DNA from: Gammaproteobacteria bacterium
Lineage (GTDB): Bacteria > Pseudomonadota > Gammaproteobacteria > Steroidobacterales > Steroidobacteraceae
Direction of reading: 5' to 3'
Length of the DNA stretch: 64,000 nucleotides
Assembly: GCA_025350055.1 (NCBI GenBank)
Contig: JANXYK010000008.1
Coordinates: forward strand, 111,397-175,396
Shown: in pieces, positions 9,592-19,941 of the stretch
Layout of the letters: every line of letters begins with the position of its first letter
Numbering within the stretch: the first letter of the stretch is position 1
The notes under the pieces: model-generated
What the model saw: the letters and a program-made list of their open reading frames with translations, nothing else
The model's database searches: none
What the model was told of the DNA's origin: nothing
Position numbers and translations under genes: made by a program

Positions 9592-11214
9592 TCACTTCGG
9601 GCGACGACGCAGCGCTTCCGCCACGGACCGCTCGGCAATCGGCTTCATCACGGAGTACCCCGCGGCATTGGGATGCACGCCGTCTTCCGAGAACGAGGAG
9701 GGCAATGCACCATCGCCGGTGGCCAGCGCGGCATAGTAGTCCGCGTATACAAAGCCTTCGCGTCGCGCATAGGCCTTGAGCCAGGCATTCAGCGCCTGGA
9801 TGTGGGCCGCCGGCCGCATCGCAGGCTGCCAGGGGAAGCTGGCGGCTGGCGGAATGGAAGCCAGCACCACGCGTATGCCGTGCGCGCGCGCCAGCTCGGC
9901 CATGCTGGCGATGTTGTCTTCGATGTGGGCCAGCGAGGTGGCGCCAGTGTTACCCGCGACATCGTTGGTACCCGCCATGATGTGCAGCACCTGCGGATGC
10001 AGTTCGAGCACGTCGCTGCGCAGGCGCAGCAGCATCTGCGAGGTGGTCTGACCGCTGACGCCGCGATCGAGCACATCAGTGTTGAAGAAAGCGGGGTCTG
10101 CCGTTTTCCAGCCCTCGGTGATGGAATCGCCCAGGTAAACGACGCGCCTGCTGTTGGCGGCTGGTAGCGCAGCGTTTTCGGCCTGGTAGCGGCACTGCTG
10201 CGCCCAGTCCAGCGCCAGCCAGTCGTGCATCCAGTTGCCGTACCAGTCGGCCGAGGCCTTGTGCGCATCCGTGGGACTGATGGGCACTCTGGCACAGGGT
10301 TGGTCGAGTACGCCGATCGCCGGTGCAACTGACGGCGCATCGACCGGCCCATCGCCGCTCAGTACCTGGTGAGCAATGCGTTGCAGGGCCGTAGCTTCGC
10401 CAGCTGCCAGGCCCAGCTGCGCGGCCGCCTGTTCATGCGCACCCAAGCTGCGCGGGTCGCGACCAGTAACGCTGCCAAAAACCACCAGTGCTTCGAGGTA
10501 GTAACCCGCCACGCTGGCGTGGTAATTGTCCGAAGCCCAGAGGTTGATCTGGCCGGGCGGCGCCTGCAGGTAGGGATTGCTCAGTGCTACGCCCGTTTGC
10601 ATGGCCTGGTTCCAGGCCTGGCCCACAGGAATCACGGCGTGGATGCCTGGCGCATTGCGCCGCGCCGCATCGCAGGCCGCTCGCAGCTCCGTGGCCATGG
10701 CATCGATGGGTTTGCCATACCAGTGCCCACTCGGTTCATAGACCTGGTCTGCCCGTGACCAGGTGGCGACCAGGCGAATGTCCACCGCAGGATTGGCCGA
10801 CTGCAACAGCGTCGTGAGTCTGGCCGCATAGTCGATCATCCGCGTCGGGTCGCCAGGATGTTCCTGGTCCAGCGTGCTGTAGGGCTGCAGCACCACATGA
10901 TCCCAGTGCTGCGCAATCAGTTCGGCCTTCTGCTGGTAGTGAAAATCGAGATTGATGCCGCCCGCGAGCTCGTGGCTGACCTGGTAGTCCAGCCCGGCTT
11001 CGGTGCTGAAGCTCTTGAATAGTGCTGGTACGCCCCCAATTTCGCTCTGGTTCAGGTCATTCACGCTCTCAGGCCTGAATGCCTGCACGGGCGACAGGGC
11101 GCCTGCGGTAAAGCTGTTGCCCACGAACAGGATGCTTTCCGAGTCGGCAGCGCTTGCGGCCCAGAGACCACACACCAGAAGAAGGCCGACCGCTGATACA
11201 TGACGAACTTTCAT
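9592..11214 (-). CDS. Secreted protein with two SGNH/GDSL hydrolase domains
   Basis: A signal peptide (cleavage near ASAAD) leads into two separate SGNH hydrolase domains in 540 residues. The first (about 25-255) carries GNSFTAG with Ser34, an LQPYS block and a DNYH Asp229-His232 pair, resembling DUF4886-type SGNH proteins. The second (about 350-535) carries GDSITEG (Ser364), Gly387, GTND (Asn417) and DGVHP (Asp511-His514), a complete catalytic set. SGNH enzymes are esterases or lipases, often deacetylating sugars or cell-surface polymers. The start at 11214 has GAGAGG at 8-base spacing. The gene is divergent from the rhomboid gene and converges on the diheme peroxidase gene. The substrate cannot be inferred. 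Confidence 0.85.
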   Translation of the reverse strand: MKVRHVSAVGLLLVCGLWAASAADSESILFVGNSFTAGALSPVQAFRPESVNDLNQSEIGGVPALFKSFSTEAGLDYQVSHELAGGINLDFHYQQKAELIAQHWDHVVLQPYSTLDQEHPGDPTRMIDYAARLTTLLQSANPAVDIRLVATWSRADQVYEPSGHWYGKPIDAMATELRAACDAARRNAPGIHAVIPVGQAWNQAMQTGVALSNPYLQAPPGQINLWASDNYHASVAGYYLEALVVFGSVTGRDPRSLGAHEQAAAQLGLAAGEATALQRIAHQVLSGDGPVDAPSVAPAIGVLDQPCARVPISPTDAHKASADWYGNWMHDWLALDWAQQCRYQAENAALPAANSRRVVYLGDSITEGWKTADPAFFNTDVLDRGVSGQTTSQMLLRLRSDVLELHPQVLHIMAGTNDVAGNTGATSLAHIEDNIASMAELARAHGIRVVLASIPPAASFPWQPAMRPAAHIQALNAWLKAYARREGFVYADYYAALATGDGALPSSFSEDGVHPNAAGYSVMKPIAERSVAEALRRRPK

Positions 11215-11275
11215 CCGCATTGCCTCTCAGTCCATGTGCTTGCCGCTGCGCTGCACGCCAGTCTACGCTGGACCG

Positions 11276-12175
11276 ATGACTGAGGAGCCCCTCGTTCTAG
11301 CTGGCGTGTACGAGTCGCTGACACGAGCGGCCTGCGACGAGCGCGCATTCGTGTTGAATGCTGTCGGCATCGCCAGCGTGATCGAGTATGACGGTTTCAA
11401 CTATCGATTGGCGGTATGGGCAGGCGATTTGCCGGCCGCAACGGGGCACCTGCGTGCCTACAACGCCGAGCGTCGCGCGGCCCGCGCACCGCGCATCGCC
11501 GTGCCCGCAGAACATGTGCACTCCATCCCCTGGCTGGGCACTGTGTTCTACGTGCTGATACTGCTGGGCGTGGCGCGTGCGATCTCGAGCGGCCTCTGGC
11601 CGGCGCAGGCTTTCGACAATGGTGTGCTCGATGCGCTCGCCGTGCGCTCCGGGCAATGGTGGCGCGCATGGACAGCGTTGACACTGCACTGGGACGGCGC
11701 GCACCTGATGGCGAATCTTGGTGGTGGCCTGTGGTTCGGCACACTGGCGGCGCGACAGCTGGGCAACGGTTGGGCCTGGTTGATGATCGTCACTGCTGCG
11801 GCTGCCGCCAACCTGTTCGATGCGCACTTCGGTCCGGCCTGGTATCACTCCGCGGGCGCATCGACCGCCGTGTTCGCAGCGCTCGGCCTGATGGCCGCAC
11901 ATGCCTGGCGCACGCGCTACTACCTGCCGCAGCGTCGCGTGCTGCGCTGGGCGCCGCTGGTGGGGGGCGTGATCCTGCTCGGCTGGTTAGGCAGTGCCGG
12001 CGAAGGCACAGACCTGATTGCGCATGTCATGGGATTCACGCTGGGCGGAGTGCTGGGCGCGGTGGCCGCAGTGCCGGCGATTAACGCATTGCTGAATCGC
12101 GTGCCGCAGTGGATCAGCGGAGCCCTCGCGCTCGCCTCGCTGGCGGCGGCCTGGACGCTGGCGCTGACGCACTGA
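11276..12175 (+). CDS. Rhomboid-family intramembrane serine protease
   Basis: The 299-residue protein has a soluble N-terminal part of about 80 residues followed by six or seven hydrophobic helices. Rhomboid features are HLMANLGGG (His143, Asn147 of the oxyanion region), SAGAST with the catalytic Ser196, and AHVMGF with His250. These proteases cleave membrane proteins within the bilayer. The usual GxSG is GAST here, a variant seen in some active rhomboids. ATG 11276 is chosen over an upstream ATG at 11234 because the upstream residues look non-native. The next gene, rraB, starts 44 bases downstream. Confidence 0.87.
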   Translation: MTEEPLVLAGVYESLTRAACDERAFVLNAVGIASVIEYDGFNYRLAVWAGDLPAATGHLRAYNAERRAARAPRIAVPAEHVHSIPWLGTVFYVLILLGVARAISSGLWPAQAFDNGVLDALAVRSGQWWRAWTALTLHWDGAHLMANLGGGLWFGTLAARQLGNGWAWLMIVTAAAAANLFDAHFGPAWYHSAGASTAVFAALGLMAAHAWRTRYYLPQRRVLRWAPLVGGVILLGWLGSAGEGTDLIAHVMGFTLGGVLGAVAAVPAINALLNRVPQWISGALALASLAAAWTLALTH

Positions 12176-12205
12176 CAATTCCGTCTGCGCACGCTGGAAT
12201 CCCCG

Positions 12206-12211
12206 TACAAT
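12206..12211 (+). promoter_or_regulatory. -10-like TACAAT immediately before rraB
   Basis: TACAAT (five of six to consensus) ends 8 bases before the rraB ATG, and no Shine-Dalgarno sequence lies between them. If used, the transcript would begin at or within a base or two of the ATG, that is, leaderless. A convincing -35 at 16-18 bases is not visible, so support is limited. Confidence 0.35.
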
Positions 12212-12219
12212 CGCGGGCC

Positions 12220-12546
12220 ATGGAATTCCCGGACGATGCCGATGGTGACGCACTGCGTCGCGTCGAGGCCGATGGCGCGGACATGAGCAACGCGATGGTC
12301 ATCGACTTCACGGTGTTGGCGCCAGACGAGGGCAGTGCGCGGGCTATCGCCGAGCTGGCCGAAGCGCAGGGCTTCGATCCCTCGATTTCGGATGAAGGCG
12401 GCAGCGGCAAGTGGAGCGTGTACTGTTCGAAATCGATGCTGGCGACTCATGTCGGTGTGATCGCTGAACAGGCCGCCTTGAAAGCGCTGGCGGCGCCCAG
12501 GGGCGGGCGCTGCGATGGCTGGGCCACCTTCGGGAATGGCGGCTGA
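12220..12546 (+). CDS. rraB: RraB-family regulator of ribonuclease E
   Basis: This small acidic protein (108 residues) fits the RraB family (PF06877). It has the opening DDADGDALRRVEADG, a mid-protein block LAEAQGFDPSISDE and the characteristic ending CDGWATF. RraB of Escherichia coli binds RNase E and changes which mRNAs are degraded. The C-terminus is shorter than in E. coli and ends shortly after the DGWATF motif. The downstream homocysteine methyltransferase gene begins inside its last codons, implying translational coupling. Confidence 0.85.
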   Translation: MEFPDDADGDALRRVEADGADMSNAMVIDFTVLAPDEGSARAIAELAEAQGFDPSISDEGGSGKWSVYCSKSMLATHVGVIAEQAALKALAAPRGGRCDGWATFGNGG

Positions 12547-13486
12547 GCAAAACGGGGCGGCGTTGAACAGCCTCACCTTGCTGGACGGTGGAACCGGCCG
12601 CGAACTGATGCGCATAGGCGCTCCGTTCCGGCAACCCGAATGGTCGGCCCTGGCGTTGATCGAGGCTCCGGCCTTCGTCTCGCGCGTACACCAGAATTTC
12701 ATCGCGGCTGGTGCTGATGTCATCACCACCAACAGCTATGCGCTGGTGCCTTTCCACATCGGTGCCGTACGCTTTGCGCAGCAGGGGCCGGCCCTGATAG
12801 CACTGGCCGGGCGCCTGGCGCGCGAGGCCGCGGATAGCGCGGGCCGCCGCGTTGCGGTTGCAGGCTCGCTGCCGCCGGTCTGCGGCTCCTATCGCGCCGA
12901 CTGGTTCGATGCCGCCGTGGCGCGGCCCATACTTTCCACGCTGATCGCGCAGTTGCGTCCCTGCGTCGATCACTGGCAGGCCGAGACCGTGAGCTGCATC
13001 GCCGAAGCCAGACTGGTGCGCGGACTCACCGCAGGCGATGGCAAACCGCTGTGGTTGTCCTTCACGCTGCGCGATGATGCGCCGGCGCGCAGGCTAGAGC
13101 CGCAGCTGCGCTCCGGCGAGCCGGTGCGCGAAGCCGTTGCGGCGGCGATGAGCCTTGGCGCCGAAGCGGTGTTGTTCAACTGCAGCCAGCCCGAGGTCAT
13201 GGGCGCTGCCGTCAACGTTGCGGCAGACCGTCGCGCGCGACAGGCGAACGCAACCGGATTGCGCATCGGCGTGTACGCCAATGCCTTCGCGGCTGCCAGC
13301 GCAGGTGCGCAAGGCGAGAACGCCCAGGCCAATGTGGAACTGGATGAGATTCGCGCCGACTTGTCTCCGGACGGCTATCTCGAATGGGTGCGCGACTGGA
13401 TCGGTCGCGGTGCACAGATCGTCGGTGGTTGCTGCGGCATCGGGCCGGAGCATATCCGCGCCATTCGTGCTTCAATCGCGACATGA
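12536..13486 (+). CDS. Homocysteine S-methyltransferase family protein
   Basis: The 316-residue barrel domain is like MmuM/YagD: DGGTGREL near the start, a first zinc ligand in NCSQPE (Cys216) and the paired cysteines GGCCG (299-300). These enzymes transfer a methyl group from S-methylmethionine (or betaine in relatives) to homocysteine, giving methionine. I chose ATG 12536, which overlaps the rraB stop; ATG 12515 would add seven residues. The 3' end overlaps the esterase start by four bases (ATGA). The methyl donor is not settled by sequence. Confidence 0.88.
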   Translation: MAAEQNGAALNSLTLLDGGTGRELMRIGAPFRQPEWSALALIEAPAFVSRVHQNFIAAGADVITTNSYALVPFHIGAVRFAQQGPALIALAGRLAREAADSAGRRVAVAGSLPPVCGSYRADWFDAAVARPILSTLIAQLRPCVDHWQAETVSCIAEARLVRGLTAGDGKPLWLSFTLRDDAPARRLEPQLRSGEPVREAVAAAMSLGAEAVLFNCSQPEVMGAAVNVAADRRARQANATGLRIGVYANAFAAASAGAQGENAQANVELDEIRADLSPDGYLEWVRDWIGRGAQIVGGCCGIGPEHIRAIRASIAT

Positions 13487-14184
13487 ATGTAGTCGAGACA
13501 AGCAGCGCCGTCAGCGTTGAACCCGAAGGGCGCGCGAGCGCGGCGGTGGTGTGGCTGCACGGACTGGGCGCCGACGGCTACGATTTCCTGCCCATCGTGT
13601 CGCAGCTGGAGCTGCCAGCCGAATTGGCCGTGCGTTTTGTGTTTCCGCATGCACCGGTACGCCCGGTCACGCTCAATGGCGGTGCAGCGATGCGCGCCTG
13701 GTACGACCTGCTCGGCCTGGATCGCGCCGCGCAGCAGGATGTGGCGGGTCTGCGTGCTTCCACACAGCTGATGAACGGCCTGATCGACACCCAGGTCGCC
13801 GCAGGAGTTGCGCGCGAGCGCATCGTGGTCGCCGGCTTTTCGCAAGGCGGTGCGCTGGCACTGCACGTGGGGTTGCGCCAGCGCAATGCTCTGGGCGGCA
13901 TCATGGCCCTGTCTGCCTATCTGCCGCTGGCGGCGCAGCTCGAGCAGGAACTGACACCGGCGGGTCACTCGACGCAGGTGCTCATGTGTCACGGCAGTCA
14001 CGATCCGGTGCTGGCGCTGGGGATGGGTAGCCAGGCCTGCACGCAGCTGCGTGCGCTCGGCGTCTCGGTCAGCTGGCATGAATATCCGATGGCCCACGAA
14101 GTCTGTGCCGCCGAGATCCAGGAGATTTCCGGCTGGCTGCGCGCTCGTTGCGCTGCATCCGCGCCTGGCGGCAGTGCGCCATAA
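13483..14184 (+). CDS. Carboxylesterase / acyl-protein thioesterase-like alpha/beta hydrolase
   Basis: The 233-residue protein of the phospholipase/carboxylesterase family (PF02230) has the oxyanion strand WLHGLGADG at 24-32, nucleophile elbow GFSQGG (Ser120), Asp174 in HGSHDPV and His205 in PMAHEV, so the triad is complete. Family members are small cytoplasmic esterases with broad short-chain activity. It starts with an ATGA overlap on the methyltransferase gene and probably belongs to the same transcript. The physiological ester is unknown. Confidence 0.9.
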   Translation: MNVVETSSAVSVEPEGRASAAVVWLHGLGADGYDFLPIVSQLELPAELAVRFVFPHAPVRPVTLNGGAAMRAWYDLLGLDRAAQQDVAGLRASTQLMNGLIDTQVAAGVARERIVVAGFSQGGALALHVGLRQRNALGGIMALSAYLPLAAQLEQELTPAGHSTQVLMCHGSHDPVLALGMGSQACTQLRALGVSVSWHEYPMAHEVCAAEIQEISGWLRARCAASAPGGSAP

Positions 14185-14189
14185 GTCAT

Positions 14190-14395
14190 GCCGGCTGTTT
14201 GCCAGCGTCGAGGCGCAGGTGGTCATGGTCGAGGGCAGCGTCAAAGGCGACGTGTGTGCCGACAAGTCGGTGGCGGTGCGCGAACATGCGCAGCTGACCG
14301 GCAACATCCGCGCGCCGCGACCATCGTGGTCGACGGCACGGTGGAGGGCGACCCGCTCGCTGCCGATCGCCACGGAGCGGGGTAAGAGCTAGGGC
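14190..14395 (+). pseudogene. Bactofilin remnant
   Basis: Directly after the esterase stop, one frame reads SVEAQVVMVEGSVKGDV followed by SVAVREHAQLTGNIRAP, which is the repeating beta-helix pattern of bactofilins. Near 14320 the match jumps to the next frame (ATIVVDGTVEGD), indicating a single-base deletion. The start of the domain, an initiation site and the usual C-terminus are all missing. Intact bactofilins are about 120-180 residues and form membrane-associated filaments. This looks like a decayed copy rather than an expressed gene; a sequencing error could explain the shift but not the missing 5' end. Confidence 0.65.
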
Positions 14396-15114
14396 CGCGC
14401 GCCCTGCGCTGCCGGCGCGGCCTGCGCCTTGATGTTGCGCAGCGACTCGTCGGCAAAAAAGCGCCGCATCATCATCGCCTGCTGCAAACGGCCCTTGCGC
14501 ACGTACATCTGGTGCAGCAGATCCTTGATCACCTCGAGCAGCACGCCAGCGAGCTGATCCTCGATCAGTGGAATGCTCGGGTGCGGGTCGTTGTCGGTGC
14601 CAAAGATCACGCGCTTTACATCGATGAAGGTGGGCGCGTCGAGGTCGGCCATGGCGCGAACGTCATTGAGCTGATCGAAGATCCTGAGTTTCCCGGTTTC
14701 GCCCAGGTCCGCGAAGGCTGCCTGCATGGTGCGCCGGCACATGCTTGCGAAGGCGTTGTACTGCGCGTTCGAGAAGCAGCTCAATGCCTCGCGGAACAGC
14801 GTCTCGATCTCTTCCGGCAGGTAGGTGTAGCTGAATTTCTCGCGCGGCCGCTCGACTTCGATGTATTGCGCACCCAGTTCGATGCGGTTGTTGCCATACA
14901 TGCGCACCGGAAAGCGCAGGAACACCGGCGCGTTGCAGGAGTCGCAGCGGTAGACCACGCCGACATGCTTGGGCCGATGCGAGACCAGTTCGTCGAAGCC
15001 CGGTACCGCGATCGGGGTGATGTGCGAGAGCACCTGGCAATGTGGGCAGGTGAGGGCGAGGTTGGCCTCCTGCTCGTGATGCAGACGGCCGGAAGCATCG
15101 ATATAGCTCGACAT
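14389..15114 (-). CDS. DUF4145 domain protein with N-terminal zinc ribbon
   Basis: The 241-residue protein begins with two CxxC pairs (CPHC and CDSC, about 30 residues apart), a likely zinc ribbon. The second half matches DUF4145: LPEEIETLFREAL, an Arg-rich CRRTMQAAF helix and the C-terminal DVKRVIFGTDNDPHPSIPL region with long helices. DUF4145 domains occur in bacterial proteins of defence and unknown roles; no nuclease or ATPase domain is attached here. The start at 15114 follows AAGG by five bases. Its 3' end reaches the bactofilin remnant on the other strand. Function unknown. Confidence 0.75.
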   Translation of the reverse strand: MSSYIDASGRLHHEQEANLALTCPHCQVLSHITPIAVPGFDELVSHRPKHVGVVYRCDSCNAPVFLRFPVRMYGNNRIELGAQYIEVERPREKFSYTYLPEEIETLFREALSCFSNAQYNAFASMCRRTMQAAFADLGETGKLRIFDQLNDVRAMADLDAPTFIDVKRVIFGTDNDPHPSIPLIEDQLAGVLLEVIKDLLHQMYVRKGRLQQAMMMRRFFADESLRNIKAQAAPAAQGARP

Positions 15115-15254
15115 GTGCGCCTTGTTGCCGCGCGGTCTTTCAATCCCCAAATCGCCGCTGCGGTCGCAATCAGTGTAGCGGAATCTTTACTGCGCGCCAG
15201 CGTAGGTTTTCCCAGTAGGTTCCGGGGGTTACATAATCTCGCTCAGGCGGAATC

Positions 15255-16928
<1,674 letters not shown>

Positions 16929-17108
16929 GAGTGCCTGAATTGCCTGAGCGTGAGAGGGCGCGCATTATCCTTGAAGCAGCCCCGACTGCGCCACGGTCCC
17001 GGAAGCCTGGGGCGCCGCCGGGCTGTGGTACGCTCCCCGGATGGCCAGCGCGCGGCCGACACGCCGGATCAGCAATTGAGCCAGCCAGGTTCCGAGACTG
17101 CGGTTTCC

Positions 17109-18032
17109 ATGGGCGAGCGCATCGCGCGCTACGGTTTCCCGGGCGGGCACCCCTTTGGACCCGACCGCCACGGCGCCTTCCAGCGTGAATTCGAGCAGCG
17201 CGCACTCGCGCCGCTGGTGACCCTGCTCGAGCCGGTGCAGGCCAGTGTCGAAGATCTGCTGCTGTTCCACACCCGCGCGCACGTGGAATTCGTGCAACGC
17301 AGCTCCGAGCAGGGCAGTGGCGTGCTCGATGGCGGCGACACGCCCAGTTACCGCGGCGTCTATGAAGCGGCCGCCTGCGTGGTGGGCGCCAGCCTGCAGG
17401 CAGCGCAATGGATCATGGCCGGCTCGCACCGCCGGGCCTTCGTGCCGATCGCCGGTCTGCACCATGCGGCCCGCGACAAGGCGGCGGGCTTCTGCGTGTT
17501 CAACGACTGCGGTGTGGTGATCGAGGCGCTGCGGCGCCGGCACGGACTGCGCTGTATTGCCTATATCGACATCGATGCGCATCACGGCGATGGCGTGTAC
17601 TACGCCTTCGAGGATGATCCGCAACTGATCATCGCCGACCTGCACGAGAGCGCCCAGACGCTCTATCCCGGCACGGGCCACGAACATGAAAGCGGCACCG
17701 GGGCGGCAGTCGGCACCAAGCTCAACATGCCCCTGCCGGCGGGCGCCGGCGATGCGCAGTTCGCCGCGGTCTGGCCGCTGATGCTCGAGCACGTGGCGCG
17801 CTTCAAGCCTGAGTTCCTGATCCTGCAATGCGGCGCCGACAGCGTCGCGGGCGACCCACTGACCAACCTGCGCTTTTCTCCGGCCATGCACGCACGTGCC
17901 GCCGCCGACCTGCGGGCGCTGGCCGATCGGCTGGGCCATGGCCGGGTGCTGGCCCTGGGTGGCGGTGGCTATGACCGCGCCAACCTGGCCCAGGCCTGGA
18001 CGGGCGTGGTTCAAGCCCTGCTGGCCGACTGA
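17109..18032 (+). CDS. Histone-deacetylase-fold (class II-like) amidohydrolase
   Basis: The 307-residue protein of the HDAC/acetoin-utilisation/acetylpolyamine amidohydrolase superfamily has the opening HPFGPDRH, paired catalytic histidines LHHA (118-119), zinc ligands DIDAHHGDG (Asp156, His158) and Asp244 in CGADS, then GGGGYD near the end. Such enzymes remove acetyl groups from lysine side chains or polyamines. The N-terminus is short; ATG 17109 is the only good start in frame, though no clear ribosome-binding site precedes it. The glyA gene follows 51 bases downstream. Whether the substrate is a protein, a polyamine or a small metabolite is not evident. Confidence 0.85.
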   Translation: MGERIARYGFPGGHPFGPDRHGAFQREFEQRALAPLVTLLEPVQASVEDLLLFHTRAHVEFVQRSSEQGSGVLDGGDTPSYRGVYEAAACVVGASLQAAQWIMAGSHRRAFVPIAGLHHAARDKAAGFCVFNDCGVVIEALRRRHGLRCIAYIDIDAHHGDGVYYAFEDDPQLIIADLHESAQTLYPGTGHEHESGTGAAVGTKLNMPLPAGAGDAQFAAVWPLMLEHVARFKPEFLILQCGADSVAGDPLTNLRFSPAMHARAAADLRALADRLGHGRVLALGGGGYDRANLAQAWTGVVQALLAD

Positions 18033-18038
18033 CTCCGG

Positions 18039-18044
18039 TACAAT
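18039..18044 (+). promoter_or_regulatory. -10-like TACAAT upstream of glyA
   Basis: TACAAT lies 39 bases before the glyA ATG, just after the stop of the deacetylase gene, with a T-rich stretch (CTTTTT) downstream. The -35 region is weak. It could give the glyA-nrdR-rib operon its own promoter. Confidence 0.35.
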
Positions 18045-18083
18045 TCCGCTCCTTTTTCGCAATCCTCATGGGTGGCTGCCGCC

Positions 18084-19343
18084 ATGTATTCCGCGCGTCT
18101 GGATATCGCCTCGTTCGATCCGCAGTTGCAGGCCGCCATGCAGGGTGAAATGCGTCGCCAGGAAGAGCACATCGAGCTGATTGCTTCCGAGAACTACACC
18201 AGCCCGCGGGTGCTGGCGGCGCAGGGCTCGGTGCTCACCAACAAATACGCCGAGGGGTATCCCGGCAAGCGTTACTACGGCGGCTGTGAATACGTGGACG
18301 TGGCCGAGTCGCTGGCCATCGAGCGCGCGAAGCAGCTCTTCGGTGCCGACTACGCCAATGTGCAGCCGCATTCGGGTTCGCAGGCCAATGCCGCGGTCTA
18401 CCTCGCGTTGCTCGCGCCTGGCGACAAGATACTCGGCATGAGCCTCGATCACGGTGGTCACCTCACGCACGGCGCCAAGGTGAGTTTTTCCGGCAAGCTG
18501 TTCAACGCCGCGCAGTACGGCGTGGTGCCCGCGACTGGCCTGATCGACTACGCGCAGGTGGAGCGCCTGGCGCGCGAGCATCGCCCGAAGATGATCGTCG
18601 CCGGCTTCTCGGCCTATTCGCGGGTGATCGACTTCGCGCGCTTCCGCGCCATCGCCGATGAAGTCGGTGCGCTGTTCTTTGTCGACATGGCGCATGTGGC
18701 GGGCCTGGTCGCCACGGGTCACTATCCCAATCCGGTGCCGATCGCCGATGTGGTCACCACCACCACGCACAAGACGCTGCGCGGCCCGCGCGGCGGCCTG
18801 ATCCTCGCGCGTGCCAATGAAGCCATCACCAAGAAACTGAACTCGATGGTGTTTCCGGGCACGCAGGGTGGGCCACTGATGCACGTGATTGCCGCCAAGG
18901 CCGTGGCTTTCCTCGAAGCGCTGCAGCCGGAGTTCAAGATCTACCAGCAGCAGGTAGTGGCCAACGCGCGCGCGCTCGGCGCGGCGCTGAGCGAACGCGG
19001 CCTGAACATCGTCTCGGGCGGCACCGACAATCACCTGATGCTAGTCGATCTCGGAGCGCGCACCATGACCGGCAAGGATGCTGACGCCGCACTCGGCCAC
19101 GCCAACATCACGGTCAACAAGAACGCCGTGCCCAATGACCCGCGGCCGCCGATGATCACCAGCGGTTTGCGCGTGGGTACGCCGGCGATCACGACACGTG
19201 GCTTTCGCGAGGCGGAAGTGCGCCAGGTCGCCAACTGGATCGCCGATGTGATCGACGCGCAGGGCGCCGATGCCGTGATCCAGAAAACGCGTGCCGCGGT
19301 GCTCGACCTGTGCCGTCGTTTTCCGGTGTACGAGCCTGTCTGA
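18084..19343 (+). CDS. glyA: Serine hydroxymethyltransferase
   Basis: PLP enzyme converting serine plus THF to glycine and 5,10-methylene-THF. The 419 residues match the family length. Visible features are [30 protein letters not shown] and the PLP-binding lysine in [14 protein letters not shown] (Lys230). ATG 18084 gives the standard N-terminus ([15 protein letters not shown]); a GTG four codons upstream is possible. nrdR follows after 28 bases, and glyA-nrdR-rib is a common gene order in Gammaproteobacteria. Confidence 0.97.
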   Translation: MYSARLDIASFDPQLQAAMQGEMRRQEEHIELIASENYTSPRVLAAQGSVLTNKYAEGYPGKRYYGGCEYVDVAESLAIERAKQLFGADYANVQPHSGSQANAAVYLALLAPGDKILGMSLDHGGHLTHGAKVSFSGKLFNAAQYGVVPATGLIDYAQVERLAREHRPKMIVAGFSAYSRVIDFARFRAIADEVGALFFVDMAHVAGLVATGHYPNPVPIADVVTTTTHKTLRGPRGGLILARANEAITKKLNSMVFPGTQGGPLMHVIAAKAVAFLEALQPEFKIYQQQVVANARALGAALSERGLNIVSGGTDNHLMLVDLGARTMTGKDADAALGHANITVNKNAVPNDPRPPMITSGLRVGTPAITTRGFREAEVRQVANWIADVIDAQGADAVIQKTRAAVLDLCRRFPVYEPV

Positions 19344-19371
19344 GCGCAGCCGGCAGGCCAGCGGATGAGTA

Positions 19372-19941
19372 ATGCATTGCCCGTTCTGCAATCATGACGA
19401 CACCCGCGTTACCGATTCGCGGCTGGCCGGTGACGGCCGGCAGATACGCCGACGCCGCGAGTGCCAGAGTTGCGGCGAGCGCTTCACGACTTTCGAGAGT
19501 GCCGAATTGCTGATGCCGCGCGTGATCAAGAGCGATGGCAGCCGCGAACCCTTTGACGAAGCCAAACTGAATGCCGGCATGGTCAAGGCGCTGGAGAAGC
19601 GCCCGGTGGCGAGCGCAGCCATCGATGCAGCCGTCGCGCGTGTGTGCCACAAGCTGCGCGTGCTGGGCGAGCGCGAAGTGCCAGCCCGGCAGATCGGCGA
19701 GCTGGTGATGGAAGAACTGCGACACCTGGATGAAGTGGGTTATGTGCGCTTCGCCTCGGTGTATCGCAGCTTCCAGGATGTCGAGGCCTTCAGGGAAACG
19801 ATCGATACGCTGCGCTCGCACCGGCGACGGCGCGAGCCCGAGCGCGATCTCAAGCGCGAGCAGTTGCCTTTGTTGCCGGTCGAGGGCGCCAGCACGGGCC
19901 GCGCGAGCGGCCCAGGTGGCAAGAAGCGTGACACGCCATGA
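19372..19941 (+). CDS. nrdR: Transcriptional repressor NrdR
   Basis: The 189-residue regulator of ribonucleotide reductase genes begins with a zinc ribbon MHCPFC with the partner pair CQSCGERF at 31-38, followed by an ATP-cone domain ([14 protein letters not shown] onward). NrdR senses ATP/dATP and binds NrdR boxes ahead of nrd operons; no nrd gene is in this window. The C-terminal tail of about 35 residues is basic and variable. Its stop overlaps the ribD ATG by four bases. Confidence 0.96.
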   Translation: MHCPFCNHDDTRVTDSRLAGDGRQIRRRRECQSCGERFTTFESAELLMPRVIKSDGSREPFDEAKLNAGMVKALEKRPVASAAIDAAVARVCHKLRVLGEREVPARQIGELVMEELRHLDEVGYVRFASVYRSFQDVEAFRETIDTLRSHRRRREPERDLKREQLPLLPVEGASTGRASGPGGKKRDTP

